Positions 1 to 5,743 are shown, numbered from the stretch's first letter. The stretch: 5,743 nucleotides of DNA from Alistipes sp. (GCA_029065825.1 JAIEHQ010000193.1:1-5743), one strand, 5' to 3'. Program-made: numbers and translations. Notes: generated from the sequence alone by a model not told the origin.

Positions 1-917
1 CACTCGCGCAGGGCGAGGTTGTGCCATGCGGAGTATTTCAGCCCGGCGAAGACCCGCTCGTCGGCCTTGCCGCGCTGACCCATGTAGCGCACGGCTTGGC
101 CGGTGATGTCGAGGTATTCCAGCCCTTTGGCCTTTTTCTGCCGGAATACGATGCGCGTGCCGCCGTCCTGCACCTCGGCCCACGTCAGTTTGTTGATGTC
201 GCTCCAACGCATGCCGGTCAGGCACGAGAAGAGGAATGCGTCTTTGAGCACGGGATACGGACACTCCGTTTTGGCGAGGCGCTGCAATTCGTCGAAAGTC
301 AGGTATTCGCGATGTACGTCCTCGACATGCGCGGGTTTGACCGACATGGCGGGCGAGTGGGGGATGATGCCGTCTTCGACCGCTCGGTTCAGCGCGGCTT
401 TGAGTTTGAGGAAATAGCTGCTCTGGCTGTTCGTCGAAAGAGCGGTGCCGCTTTTGGTCTTGGCCTGCTTCGCCAGATAGGTTTTGAATCCCTCGACGAA
501 CTTTTTATCGACCATCTCGAACGTCGTATTCGTCCCGGCATAGGCGACGAGGTGTTTCAATGCGCTGTCCCAGTTGCCCCAGTTCCCCGGCGACTCCTTG
601 CGTTGCTCTATCAATCCTTTGATGTATTCGACGAGGTTGGTGCGGATTTTATATTTCACCGCAAAGCCGTATTGCTCGTTCTGCTCGGCGAGCAGCCGTT
701 TGGCTTTGACCTTCTCGGCCATTTCGAGATTGACCTTGTTGTGGTCGCGCTCCGACTTGTTTTTCGGGTCGGTATAGAGGTAGTATTCGAGGGTCTCGAA
801 TTTACGACGATGCTTGATGCGCCCTTCATCGTCGCGGGTGTACCCGTAATAGTATTCCAGCACCAACGAGGTCTTACCCGTCGAGCGTTGCGGTTTCGGC
901 CGAATCTTGATCTCCAT
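1..917 (-). CDS. Tyrosine recombinase / integrase of a mobile element (3' end cut off by window)
   Basis: This is a site-specific tyrosine recombinase, expected to integrate and excise a mobile element by cutting and rejoining att sites. I translated it directly from the minus strand: ATG at 917-915 opens 305 uninterrupted codons that run off the left edge. Residues about 1-80 (MEIKIRPKPQ, then a Lys/Arg-rich stretch) resemble the arm-type DNA-binding domain of Bacteroidetes integrases. Residues about 92-195 fit the SAM-like core-binding domain. The catalytic domain starts near 203 (REYLTFDEL). TGMRWSDI (234-241) carries the first catalytic Arg, R237, and the beta-hairpin Lys lies within QKKAKG (260-265). 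The HxxR motif, the last His and the nucleophilic Tyr would lie beyond the edge; family members are usually near 400 residues. Whether the enzyme is intact therefore cannot be judged. No Shine-Dalgarno precedes the start, as is normal in this phylum. GC content is lower than in the neighbouring genes, which suggests acquired DNA. Confidence 0.93.
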   Translation of the reverse strand, partial: MEIKIRPKPQRSTGKTSLVLEYYYGYTRDDEGRIKHRRKFETLEYYLYTDPKNKSERDHNKVNLEMAEKVKAKRLLAEQNEQYGFAVKYKIRTNLVEYIKGLIEQRKESPGNWGNWDSALKHLVAYAGTNTTFEMVDKKFVEGFKTYLAKQAKTKSGTALSTNSQSSYFLKLKAALNRAVEDGIIPHSPAMSVKPAHVEDVHREYLTFDELQRLAKTECPYPVLKDAFLFSCLTGMRWSDINKLTWAEVQDGGTRIVFRQKKAKGLEYLDITGQAVRYMGQRGKADERVFAGLKYSAWHNLALRE

Positions 918-930
918 GCGGTCGAGGTTT

Positions 931-949
931 TAGGTTTGATGCAAAGATA
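931..949. promoter_or_regulatory. 19-bp dyad TAnnTTTG-ATG-CAAAnnTA ahead of the integrase
   Basis: TAGGTTTG (931-938) and CAAAGATA (942-949) are inverted half-sites around a 3-base centre; TA, TTTG and their complements match perfectly and only the two 'nn' positions differ. The dyad covers the predicted -7 element and lies close to the expected transcription start, 14 bases before the integrase ATG. A repressor bound there would block the promoter, so an operator is a reasonable reading, but no binding protein is visible. The half-sites also equal the Bacteroidetes -7 consensus, so part of the symmetry could be incidental. Confidence 0.4.
942..949 (-). promoter_or_regulatory. Predicted -7 promoter element TATCTTTG for the integrase
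   Basis: On the minus strand TATCTTTG matches the Bacteroidetes sigma-factor -7 consensus TAnnTTTG exactly. It ends 24 bases before the integrase ATG, giving a predicted 5' leader of about 15-20 bases. No good -33 TTG/TTTG is found at the usual 19-24 base distance; that interval instead holds two copies of GTGTAAA (minus-strand reading). A weak -33 overlapped by repeats would suit a promoter that is regulated or feedback-controlled by the integrase; that part is inference. Confidence 0.55.
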
Positions 950-959
950 GAAAAATTTC

Positions 960-1020
960 TTTACACTTTTTTACACCTCAATTACTGTGCGTTGTAAATA
1001 AGCGGCAAATTTTACACCTC
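960..1020. repeat. TTTACAC repeat cluster (possible integrase arm-type or regulator sites)
   Basis: An 11-base perfect direct repeat, TTTTACACCTC, occurs at 969-979 and 1010-1020, exactly 41 bases apart. The 7-base core TTTACAC occurs a third time at 960-966, 10 bases before the core at 970-976. A fourth, inverted copy with one mismatch (TTGTAAA) lies at 992-998. The spacings of 10 and 41 bases are close to one and four helical turns, so the three direct copies would face the same side of the DNA. Repeats of this kind beside an integrase gene typically serve as arm-type sites for the integrase N-terminal domain, or as sites for an excisionase or repressor. The region is AT-rich, so short matches alone are weak, but an 11-base perfect copy is not trivial. 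Confidence 0.5.
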
Positions 1021-1082
1021 GAACGATAAAATGAAGTCGAAGTAAAAATCGGTTGTTTGTCGGTAAATAGCTGAATTAATGA

Positions 1083-1097
1083 ATATTATTTTAATAT
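1083..1097. repeat. Short AT inverted repeat ATATTA-TTT-TAATAT
   Basis: Two perfect 6-base arms flank a 3-base centre, 24 bases past the mnmE stop. With no G or C in the stem it would be a poor intrinsic terminator. It might be part of a recombination core or a protein site, but a 6-base inverted repeat is expected fairly often in DNA this AT-rich. Confidence 0.25.
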
Positions 1098-1120
1098 CTC
1101 TTCGTCTTTGTTTTATTGAG

Positions 1121-1138
1121 TTACTTTCCGATGCAGAA
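1121..1138 (-). other. mnmE 3' end (FCIGK-stop), candidate attachment site
   Basis: The last 18 bases of mnmE read TTCTGCATCGGAAAGTAA, encoding FCIGK and the stop. The mnmE/trmE 3' end is the known attachment site of Salmonella genomic island 1 and its relatives, because the conserved protein end keeps the DNA conserved. Here an integrase gene starts 204 bases beyond it and is transcribed away from it, the layout expected for an element inserted at this end. That the insertion occurred exactly here is inference; it could equally lie in the AT-rich gap. Confidence 0.35.
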
Positions 1139-2467
1139 TTTAGAGAAGATTCGCGCGAGAATGTCGTCGTTTGTGATGCGGCCGGTTATCGTGCCGAGGT
1201 GATGGGCGACCAGGCGGATCTCTTCGGCGAGCAGGTCGGCGGGAAGTGTCTCGTCGAGGGCGGTCAGGGCGCGTTCCAGCGCTTCGGCGGCCTCGGCGAG
1301 CGCTTCGAGATGGCGGCTGTTCGACACGATGGGGTCGCCGTCGAAAAGGCTGTCTGTGTCGATCGCTGTGCGCAGTCTGGCCTGCAGCTCCTCGATTCCC
1401 TCGCCGGTACGGGCCGAGAGGAACAGAGTGTCCGGAGGAGTCTGCTGCGGCGTGATGAGTTTGTGCGGAGCATCGGATTTATTGACTACGAGCAGTCCGG
1501 TCTGCTCCTTGCCGAGGGGCAGCGGTGCAGGCAGCGGGCGGGTTGCATCGACCAGCTGCAGCACGATGCGTGCGCGGCCGATCGCCTGATGCGTGCGGTC
1601 GATGCCGAGCTGCTCCAGCCGGTCGTCCGTTGCGTGGAGGCCGGCCGTGTCGATGAAGCGGAACAGTACGCCGTCGATGTTGAGCCGTTCTTCGATCGTG
1701 TCGCGCGTGGTGCCCGCCACCTCCGAGACCAGGGCGCGCTCCTCGCCGAGCAGGCGATTGAGCAGAGTGCTCTTCCCGACGTTCGGTTCGCCGACGATGG
1801 CGACCGCCACTCCCTCCTTGATGGCGTTTCCGAGCGAGAAAGAGCGGGTCAGCCGACCGATTTCGCTCCCGATGCGCTCCATCATTCCGCGCAGGCGGCC
1901 GCGGTCGGCGAACTCGACCTCCTCTTCCGAGAAATCGAGTTCGAGTTCGAGCAGGGAGCCGAGCTGGAGCAGCTCCTCGCGCAGTGCGTCGAGTGCCGAC
2001 GAGTAGCCTCCTCGCATCTGGGTCGAAGCCATTGCGTGTGCCGCACGGGAGTCGGCGGCGATCAGGTCGGCGACGGCCTCGGCCTGCGAGAGGTCGAGCT
2101 TTCCGGCCAGAAATGCCCGGGTCGTGAACTCTCCGGGGCGGGCCATGCGTGCTCCCGAGCGGAGCAGCAGGGCGATTATTTCGGAGACGATGTAGCGCGA
2201 GCCGTGACACGAGATCTCGACCGAGTCTTCGCCCGTATAGGAGCGGGGCGCCCGATAGACTGCCGCCACCACGTCGTCGAGCGTCCGCCCTCCCTCCGCG
2301 ATGCGTCCGTAGTGGAGCGTGCCTGCGGCGGCTTCGCACAAGGGGGCGCGGCCGCAGAAGACACGGTCGCAGCAGGCGATGGCCCCGTGACCGCTCAGCC
2401 GGATGACGGCGATGGCGCCTCCCGTCGCGGAGGCCGGTGCGACGATGGTATCGTTGGCAGCACTCAT
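1121..2467 (-). CDS. mnmE: tRNA modification GTPase MnmE (TrmE), complete
   Basis: MnmE works with MnmG (GidA) in the cytoplasm to install the (carboxymethyl)aminomethyl group on carbon 5 of wobble uridine 34 in certain tRNAs, using a one-carbon folate and GTP hydrolysis. The 448-residue product is about the family's normal length. The N-terminal folate-binding/dimerisation domain includes PGEFTTRAFLAGKLDLSQAE (111-130). A helical domain follows, with a Ras-like G domain inserted in it: G1 GEPNVGKS (226-233), switch region AGTTRD (251-256), G3 DTAG (273-276), G4 NKSD (329-332), G5 SAR (351-353). The C-terminus ends FCIGK with the conserved Cys445. The ATG at 2467-2465 overlaps the TGA of the upstream transglycosylase gene (ATGA), and the protein from there begins at the usual family position (MSAANDTIVAPAS). 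All key motifs are intact, including the 3' end that faces the integrase. Confidence 0.98.
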   Translation of the reverse strand: MSAANDTIVAPASATGGAIAVIRLSGHGAIACCDRVFCGRAPLCEAAAGTLHYGRIAEGGRTLDDVVAAVYRAPRSYTGEDSVEISCHGSRYIVSEIIALLLRSGARMARPGEFTTRAFLAGKLDLSQAEAVADLIAADSRAAHAMASTQMRGGYSSALDALREELLQLGSLLELELDFSEEEVEFADRGRLRGMMERIGSEIGRLTRSFSLGNAIKEGVAVAIVGEPNVGKSTLLNRLLGEERALVSEVAGTTRDTIEERLNIDGVLFRFIDTAGLHATDDRLEQLGIDRTHQAIGRARIVLQLVDATRPLPAPLPLGKEQTGLLVVNKSDAPHKLITPQQTPPDTLFLSARTGEGIEELQARLRTAIDTDSLFDGDPIVSNSRHLEALAEAAEALERALTALDETLPADLLAEEIRLVAHHLGTITGRITNDDILARIFSKFCIGK

Positions 2468-3858
2468 CGGCGGGTCTGTATGCGGAGCTTCTGCCCGAGC
2501 CGCAGCTTGTTGGCGTTCTTCAGGTTGTTCCATTTCATGATCTGGGCCGTCGTGGTCCGGTAGCGGCGAGCGATGGCTCCCAGCGTGTCGCCCTGTTTGA
2601 CGGTATAGACGATGTAGGCCGGCGTGGCATCGGCGATCTTTTTCTTTTCGATGTTCGCCGGGTCGATATACTCCTTCAGATAGGTCGAGTCCTTGCTGAA
2701 GATCTCCTGCTCGCGGGCGACGTACTGGCTCAGGTAGTGCTGCGGCAGTACGAGGGTGTAGCTCTTGAGCGTCGCAGGCACGATGTCCATCTTGTACTGG
2801 GGGTTGAGCGCGCGGAGGGTTTCGATCGGTATGTCGAGCGTCGAGGAGACCTGCTCGAGGTGGAGCAGGCGATTGACCTGCACCGTGTCGGTGGCCAGCG
2901 GGATCGGCGGATTTTCGCACGAGATGCCGTGCTGCCGGTGGTAGGCGTAGGCGTAGGAGGCGCCGATGAAGGCGGGCACGTATCCGCGCGTCTCGCGGGG
3001 CAGGTGTTCGTACACGTCCCAGAATGTGCGGCCTCCGCCGGTGCGGGCGATCGCTTTGTTCACGTTGCCCGGGCCGCAGTTGTAGGCTGCTATGGCGAGC
3101 GTCCAGTCCTTGTATATGTTGTAGAGGTCGCGCAGGTAGCGGCAGGCGGCGCGGGTCGCCAGTACGGGGTCGCGCCGCTCATCGACGAACGAGTTGATCT
3201 CCAGCCCGTAGCTTTTGCCCGTGGCGGGCATGAACTGCCACAGCCCCACAGCGCCCATCGGCGAGGTGGCCGTCGGCGAGAGGGCCGATTCGATGATGGG
3301 CAGCGCCCGCAGTTCGACGGGGAGTTCCGCCTTGATAAGCTCCTCCTCAATCAGCGGAAAGTAGTAGCGTGAGAGGCTGAGTATGCGGCTGATGGTCCCG
3401 TAGCGGGCATCGACGTAGCGGCTGATGTAGTTCTTGACGATCGGATTGTAAGAGAGCCGCACGGGCGACACGAGGGCTTGCAGCCGGCGGACATAGACCG
3501 AGTCGGGAAGGGTTTCGCTCTCCGTAGCCGGGGAGTCGAGCGCGATGTAGTCGTTGAAGAAGGTGTGGTACGAGGCGAGCGTCTGCCTCTCGCGCCAGAG
3601 CGAGACGAGCGAGTCGATCTCTGCGGGAGAGAGGTCGTATGCGGGGGCAGTGCGGGGATCGGCTGCCTCCTCTTCGGAGGGGAATGCCGCGGTCCGGGGA
3701 GCGGGCGTTTCCGGAACCGCGACGGGCGGAGCGGGCTGCTCGATCGCGGGTGCGCCGGCCGTGCGGCGTTTTTTCCGGTTCTGCGCCGATGCCGTGCCGC
3801 AGCAGAGCAGCAGCGAGAGAGTCAGCGTATGGAGAATGAGTGTGCGCATGTGGTGCAT
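2464..3858 (-). CDS. MltD-like membrane-bound/periplasmic lytic murein transglycosylase with LysM
   Basis: This is a predicted peptidoglycan lytic transglycosylase that cleaves MurNAc-GlcNAc bonds with 1,6-anhydro product formation and acts in the periplasm. The 464-residue product starts with a signal peptide (hydrophobic LILHTLTLSLLLCC at 7-20, likely cleavage after ASA at 23-25). The Cys pair is not in a good lipobox, so lipidation is doubtful. A low-complexity Pro/Ala/Glu linker runs from about 35 to 75. The SLT domain spans about 165-310: catalytic Glu190 in IIESAL, GLWQFMPATG (205-214) and AYNCGPGNV (258-266). Residues 330-371 look like a degenerate LysM-like segment, and a clear LysM domain, which binds glycan, lies at about 418-461 (YTVKQGDTL to GQKLRI). 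The ATG at 3858 lies one base after the upstream stop; an internal ATG at 3849 (MRTLIL) is an equally plausible start giving a cleaner signal peptide. It fits MltD family architecture, but the symbol mltD is not certain. Confidence 0.93.
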   Translation of the reverse strand: MHHMRTLILHTLTLSLLLCCGTASAQNRKKRRTAGAPAIEQPAPPVAVPETPAPRTAAFPSEEEAADPRTAPAYDLSPAEIDSLVSLWRERQTLASYHTFFNDYIALDSPATESETLPDSVYVRRLQALVSPVRLSYNPIVKNYISRYVDARYGTISRILSLSRYYFPLIEEELIKAELPVELRALPIIESALSPTATSPMGAVGLWQFMPATGKSYGLEINSFVDERRDPVLATRAACRYLRDLYNIYKDWTLAIAAYNCGPGNVNKAIARTGGGRTFWDVYEHLPRETRGYVPAFIGASYAYAYHRQHGISCENPPIPLATDTVQVNRLLHLEQVSSTLDIPIETLRALNPQYKMDIVPATLKSYTLVLPQHYLSQYVAREQEIFSKDSTYLKEYIDPANIEKKKIADATPAYIVYTVKQGDTLGAIARRYRTTTAQIMKWNNLKNANKLRLGQKLRIQTRR

Positions 3859-3859
3859 G

Positions 3860-5041
3860 TCAGAAATTCATGTTGAGGTTGAGTCCGAAAGTGGGGCGAT
3901 GTCCTCCTGCGACGGGGGAGTAGGTGTAGTTGATCGCCGGTGCGATGCTCATCGAGAGGTCGTCGGAGATGTCGTAGTCCTTCAGGTGGGCATCGACATG
4001 CGCGTCGATGATCTGCAGGATGTAGATGCCCGCCGTGATGATGATGCAGAGGTCGCGGTTGCGCCGGTAGTTGTCCTTGAGGTTTTTGAGGAATTCGGTC
4101 GAGTATTGTCCCCGGAACTCGTCCTTCGACTGTCCCGGACCGTCGGGATACAGCTCCGGATGCTGCTGCGCCTCCAGCACAGTCTTGTCGTAGGCGCTGC
4201 GCAGCGCGTAGGCTCTCTTGAAGCGCTGGTAGCCCCGGTTGTTCCAATCGACCGTGTAGATGGTAGTCGCCAGGCCGCCGATCACGAACGGCAGCTTCCA
4301 GTAGCTCTTGTTGTAGATCTGGCCCGCGCCGGGGCAGATGGTGGACAGGGTCGTGGCCTTGCGCACGGGCGAGGTGTCGTAGGCGTAGTTTACGGCCGCG
4401 TCGCCGATGAAGTAGAGGTAGGAGGCGAGCGTGGCACCCAGGTAGAGCTGCCGGCGGGTGTTGCTGCGGATCATGCGGCTCTGGATGTCGTTCAGCTCCT
4501 CCGTGCGGCCGGTGCCCTCCAGCAGCAGGGCGTCGTACTGCCTTTTGAGCGGTCGGTAGCTTTTGTTTTCGTGGAAGAAGAGCGTCAGGCCGGCTCCCAC
4601 CGTTCCGTAGAGGATCGGCAGCTTCCAGTATTGTTTGTTGTAGATCTGTCCGAATCCCGGGGCGACCAGCGAGATCCAGCTCATCGCCGGCAGCGAGAGC
4701 GTGTCGCGGCGCTGGAGACGCAGCCGGCGGCGGTCCGCCGACGAGTCCGTCCCGAGGGGGAGCGTTTGCGGTGCGGCGGTCCCCAGTGAGTCGGGCGCTC
4801 CGGCCGCCGCCGTGTGCAGCGAGTCGCGCACGTCCGCCGCGTCTGTCAATGCAAGGGTGTCGGCCCCTTCCTGCCGGGCCAGCGTGTCGGTGCGCGGCAT
4901 CAGACCGCTGCGTACGACGGTCCGCGCACTGCGGTGGCGCTCGAGCGTCGCCGGCAGCTGCGCTGTCGCACTGCCGCGGAATCCTCCAGCGAGGAGGAGC
5001 GTCAGCAGCAGGGTGCGGAGGTGTGGGCCGATGCGTGTCAT
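3860..5041 (-). CDS. DUF5683-family envelope protein with duplicated GQIYNK domain
   Basis: The molecular function is unknown. This 393-residue protein has a signal peptide (hydrophobic LLLTLLLAGG at 11-20, probable cleavage after SATA at 24-27), then an Ala/Asp/Thr/Ser-rich linker to about 118. Two copies of a domain follow. Copy 1 (about 119-227) contains PGFGQIYNKQYWKLP (128-142) and copy 2 (about 228-350) contains PGAGQIYNKSYWKLP (237-251), each with hydrophobic stretches that could be membrane segments (around 140-157, 199-216, 250-263 and 331-346). The C-terminus (DISDDLSMSIAPAI, final residue Phe) fits Bacteroidetes DUF5683 proteins as I recall them. Its ATG overlaps the parB TGA as ATGA and it ends one base before the transglycosylase ATG. 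Its position between parB and a murein hydrolase, plus its export signal, suggest an envelope role, but this is context only. Upstream in-frame codons to 5515 lie inside parB and are not part of the gene. Confidence 0.88.
   Translation of the reverse strand: MTRIGPHLRTLLLTLLLAGGFRGSATAQLPATLERHRSARTVVRSGLMPRTDTLARQEGADTLALTDAADVRDSLHTAAAGAPDSLGTAAPQTLPLGTDSSADRRRLRLQRRDTLSLPAMSWISLVAPGFGQIYNKQYWKLPILYGTVGAGLTLFFHENKSYRPLKRQYDALLLEGTGRTEELNDIQSRMIRSNTRRQLYLGATLASYLYFIGDAAVNYAYDTSPVRKATTLSTICPGAGQIYNKSYWKLPFVIGGLATTIYTVDWNNRGYQRFKRAYALRSAYDKTVLEAQQHPELYPDGPGQSKDEFRGQYSTEFLKNLKDNYRRNRDLCIIITAGIYILQIIDAHVDAHLKDYDISDDLSMSIAPAINYTYSPVAGGHRPTFGLNLNMNF
4290..4648 (-). repeat. Internal 327-base-spaced duplication within the DUF5683 gene
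   Basis: Two identical 14-base blocks recur at the same offset: GGCAGCTTCCAGTA at 4290-4303 and 4617-4630, and TTGTTGTAGATCTG at 4308-4321 and 4635-4648. The offset is 327 bases, exactly 109 codons, so the repeat is in frame and corresponds to the two GQIYNK-x-YWKLP motifs. Sequence between the blocks has diverged, which points to an old tandem domain duplication kept by selection on the motif. Confidence 0.85.
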
Positions 5042-5743
5042 GGGCGGCGGGAACGGGTTTCTGTCGGGACGGTCCCGGTTTCGAACCGGTCGAGGAACGA
5101 TTCGATGTCGCGGTCGTCGGCGAACTCGATCACGATGCGACCTCCGCCGTTCTTCGACCGTTTGATGCTGATCTGCTGCGAGAAGAGTTTTTCGAGCTGT
5201 TCGACCAGACGGGCATACGACTCGGGATACTCCTCTTCGGCTTCTGCGGCGGGTGCGGCGGCCGGCTCGGTCATCGTGCGGACGAGCTGTTCGGTCTGCC
5301 GTACCGACAGGTCCCGGTGTACGCATCTTTTCAGCAGCCGCAGCTGCTGCTCTTCGGGTGCGCCGGCGATCGCCTTGGCGTGTCCCATCGAGATCAGCCC
5401 CTCCTTGAGGGCGAGCTGCACCTGGTCGGGCAGTCTGAGCAGCCGCATGTAGTTCGAGACGGTCGAGCGCTTCTTGCCGACCTTCTCCGAGAGGGCCTCC
5501 TGCGTGAGTCCGCACTCCTCCAGAAGCCGCTGCATGCCCAGGGCGATCTCGATGGCGTTGAGGTCCTCGCGCTGGATGTTTTCGACCAGCGCCATCGCGT
5601 GCAGGTTCTGGTCATCGACCTCGCGTATGTAGGCGGGCAGCGACTCCAGCCCGGCGCGCTGCGCCGCGCGCCCGCGCCGCTCGCCGCGGCTGATCAGGTA
5701 GCGTCCGTCGCCCGCGCGCGTTACCGGGATGGGCTGGATCACG
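5038..5743 (-). CDS. parB: Chromosome-partitioning protein ParB (5' end cut off by window)
   Basis: ParB binds centromere-like parS sites and slides and spreads on DNA as a CTP-dependent clamp; with ParA it segregates the replication origin and loads SMC. The window has the C-terminal 234 codons. The first, GTG at 5742-5740, is read here as an internal Val (VIQPIPV), since the N-terminus and first CTP-binding motif belong upstream. Seen in order (numbered from that Val): the second CTP-binding motif GERRGRA (20-26), ENIQRED (54-60), a helix-turn-helix for parS at about 78-101 (GLTQEALSEKVGKKRSTVSN), HAKAI (121-125), an acidic Ala/Glu-rich linker near 160-173, and a C-terminal dimerisation segment with a final FADDRDIESFLDRF (207-220). 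The TGA at 5040-5038 overlaps the next ATG. A parA gene would be expected just upstream. The Gly at the variable position of GERRxRA is unusual. Confidence 0.96.
   Translation of the reverse strand, partial: VIQPIPVTRAGDGRYLISRGERRGRAAQRAGLESLPAYIREVDDQNLHAMALVENIQREDLNAIEIALGMQRLLEECGLTQEALSEKVGKKRSTVSNYMRLLRLPDQVQLALKEGLISMGHAKAIAGAPEEQQLRLLKRCVHRDLSVRQTEQLVRTMTEPAAAPAAEAEEEYPESYARLVEQLEKLFSQQISIKRSKNGGGRIVIEFADDRDIESFLDRFETGTVPTETRSRRP

Larger units (their letters stand above)
918..1120. other. AT-rich intergenic segment, probable mobile-element end
   Basis: By hand count 65 of these 203 bases are G or C, about 32%, while the flanking genes are clearly GC-rich. No credible reading frame starts and stops here: the only long frame starting inside it is antisense to mnmE. 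It separates the integrase start from the intact mnmE stop and carries the integrase promoter, the TTTACAC repeats and a small inverted repeat. I read it as the terminal regulatory and attachment region of the element. The exact att core cannot be fixed without the other end of the element or an uninterrupted relative. Confidence 0.55.

Noticed and set aside
931..938. Plus-strand TAGGTTTG as a rightward promoter
   Set aside because: It matches the -7 consensus, but nothing on the plus strand downstream looks like a gene; it is better viewed as half of the dyad.
21..950. Long plus-strand open frame of 309 codons opposite the integrase
   Set aside because: It is the antisense shadow of a convincing integrase on the minus strand, and its product has no recognisable motif and odd residue runs typical of antisense frames in GC-rich DNA.
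1005..1017. Minus-strand GTAAAATTTGC as a CTnDOT-like GTAnnTTTGC core site
   Set aside because: There are three bases between GTA and TTTGC instead of two, and no partner site at suitable spacing.
938..1150. Possible direct repeat GATGCA plus A-rich tail at 938 and 1130 as an att duplication
   Set aside because: Only six bases match without gaps and the integrase lies outside the interval, so these two copies cannot bound the element.
1079..2563. Plus-strand open frame of 494 codons across mnmE
   Set aside because: It is antisense to mnmE, whose motifs are all intact; the frame is explained by high GC content and codon bias.
3554..4789. Plus-strand open frame of 411 codons across the DUF5683 and transglycosylase genes
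   Set aside because: It spans two well-supported minus-strand genes and their junction, and shows no domain of its own.
5038..5742. GTG at 5742 as the true start of ParB
   Set aside because: It falls inside the conserved VIQPI segment of ParB, so the gene must begin upstream of the window; the codon is read as Val.

Overview
The window looks like chromosome from a fairly GC-rich member of the Bacteroidota, most plausibly order Bacteroidales (an Alistipes/Rikenellaceae-like genome is a guess). The reasons are a DUF5683-family protein encoded directly after parB, an integrase of the Bacteroidetes phage-integrase type, a TAnnTTTG promoter element, and no Shine-Dalgarno sequences ahead of the starts. 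All genes are on the minus strand, so the window reads right to left.

Region 1 (5743 to 1121) is a tightly packed four-gene housekeeping array: parB (chromosome segregation, 5' end cut off by the window edge), a DUF5683 envelope protein, an MltD-like lytic transglycosylase with a LysM domain, and mnmE (tRNA wobble-uridine modification GTPase). Two junctions are 4-base ATGA overlaps and the third leaves a single base, so the four genes are almost certainly co-transcribed and probably translationally coupled. Their promoter must lie upstream of the window. The set links nucleoid partitioning, envelope and peptidoglycan work, and tRNA modification in one transcript.

Region 2 (1120 to 918) is a 203-base gap of about 32% GC (hand count), far below the coding DNA around it. 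It holds no gene. It does hold a Bacteroidetes-type -7 promoter element for the integrase, a dyad over that element, an 11-base perfect direct repeat with two related 7-base copies, and a small AT-only inverted repeat.

Region 3 (917 to 1) is a tyrosine recombinase gene that runs off the left edge: 305 codons are present, and the last part of the catalytic domain is missing. Its base composition is intermediate (about 42-65% GC in sampled lines, against about 65-75% in sampled mnmE lines). It starts about 200 bases beyond the intact 3' end of mnmE. The simplest reading is that this is the right-hand end of an integrated mobile element whose body lies left of the window, inserted at or just beyond the mnmE 3' end. 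The element's cargo is not visible. I see no RNA genes, CRISPR array, insertion sequence or clear new defence system here. The points most worth a second look are the insertion at mnmE with its repeat-bearing control region, and the internally duplicated DUF5683 protein.
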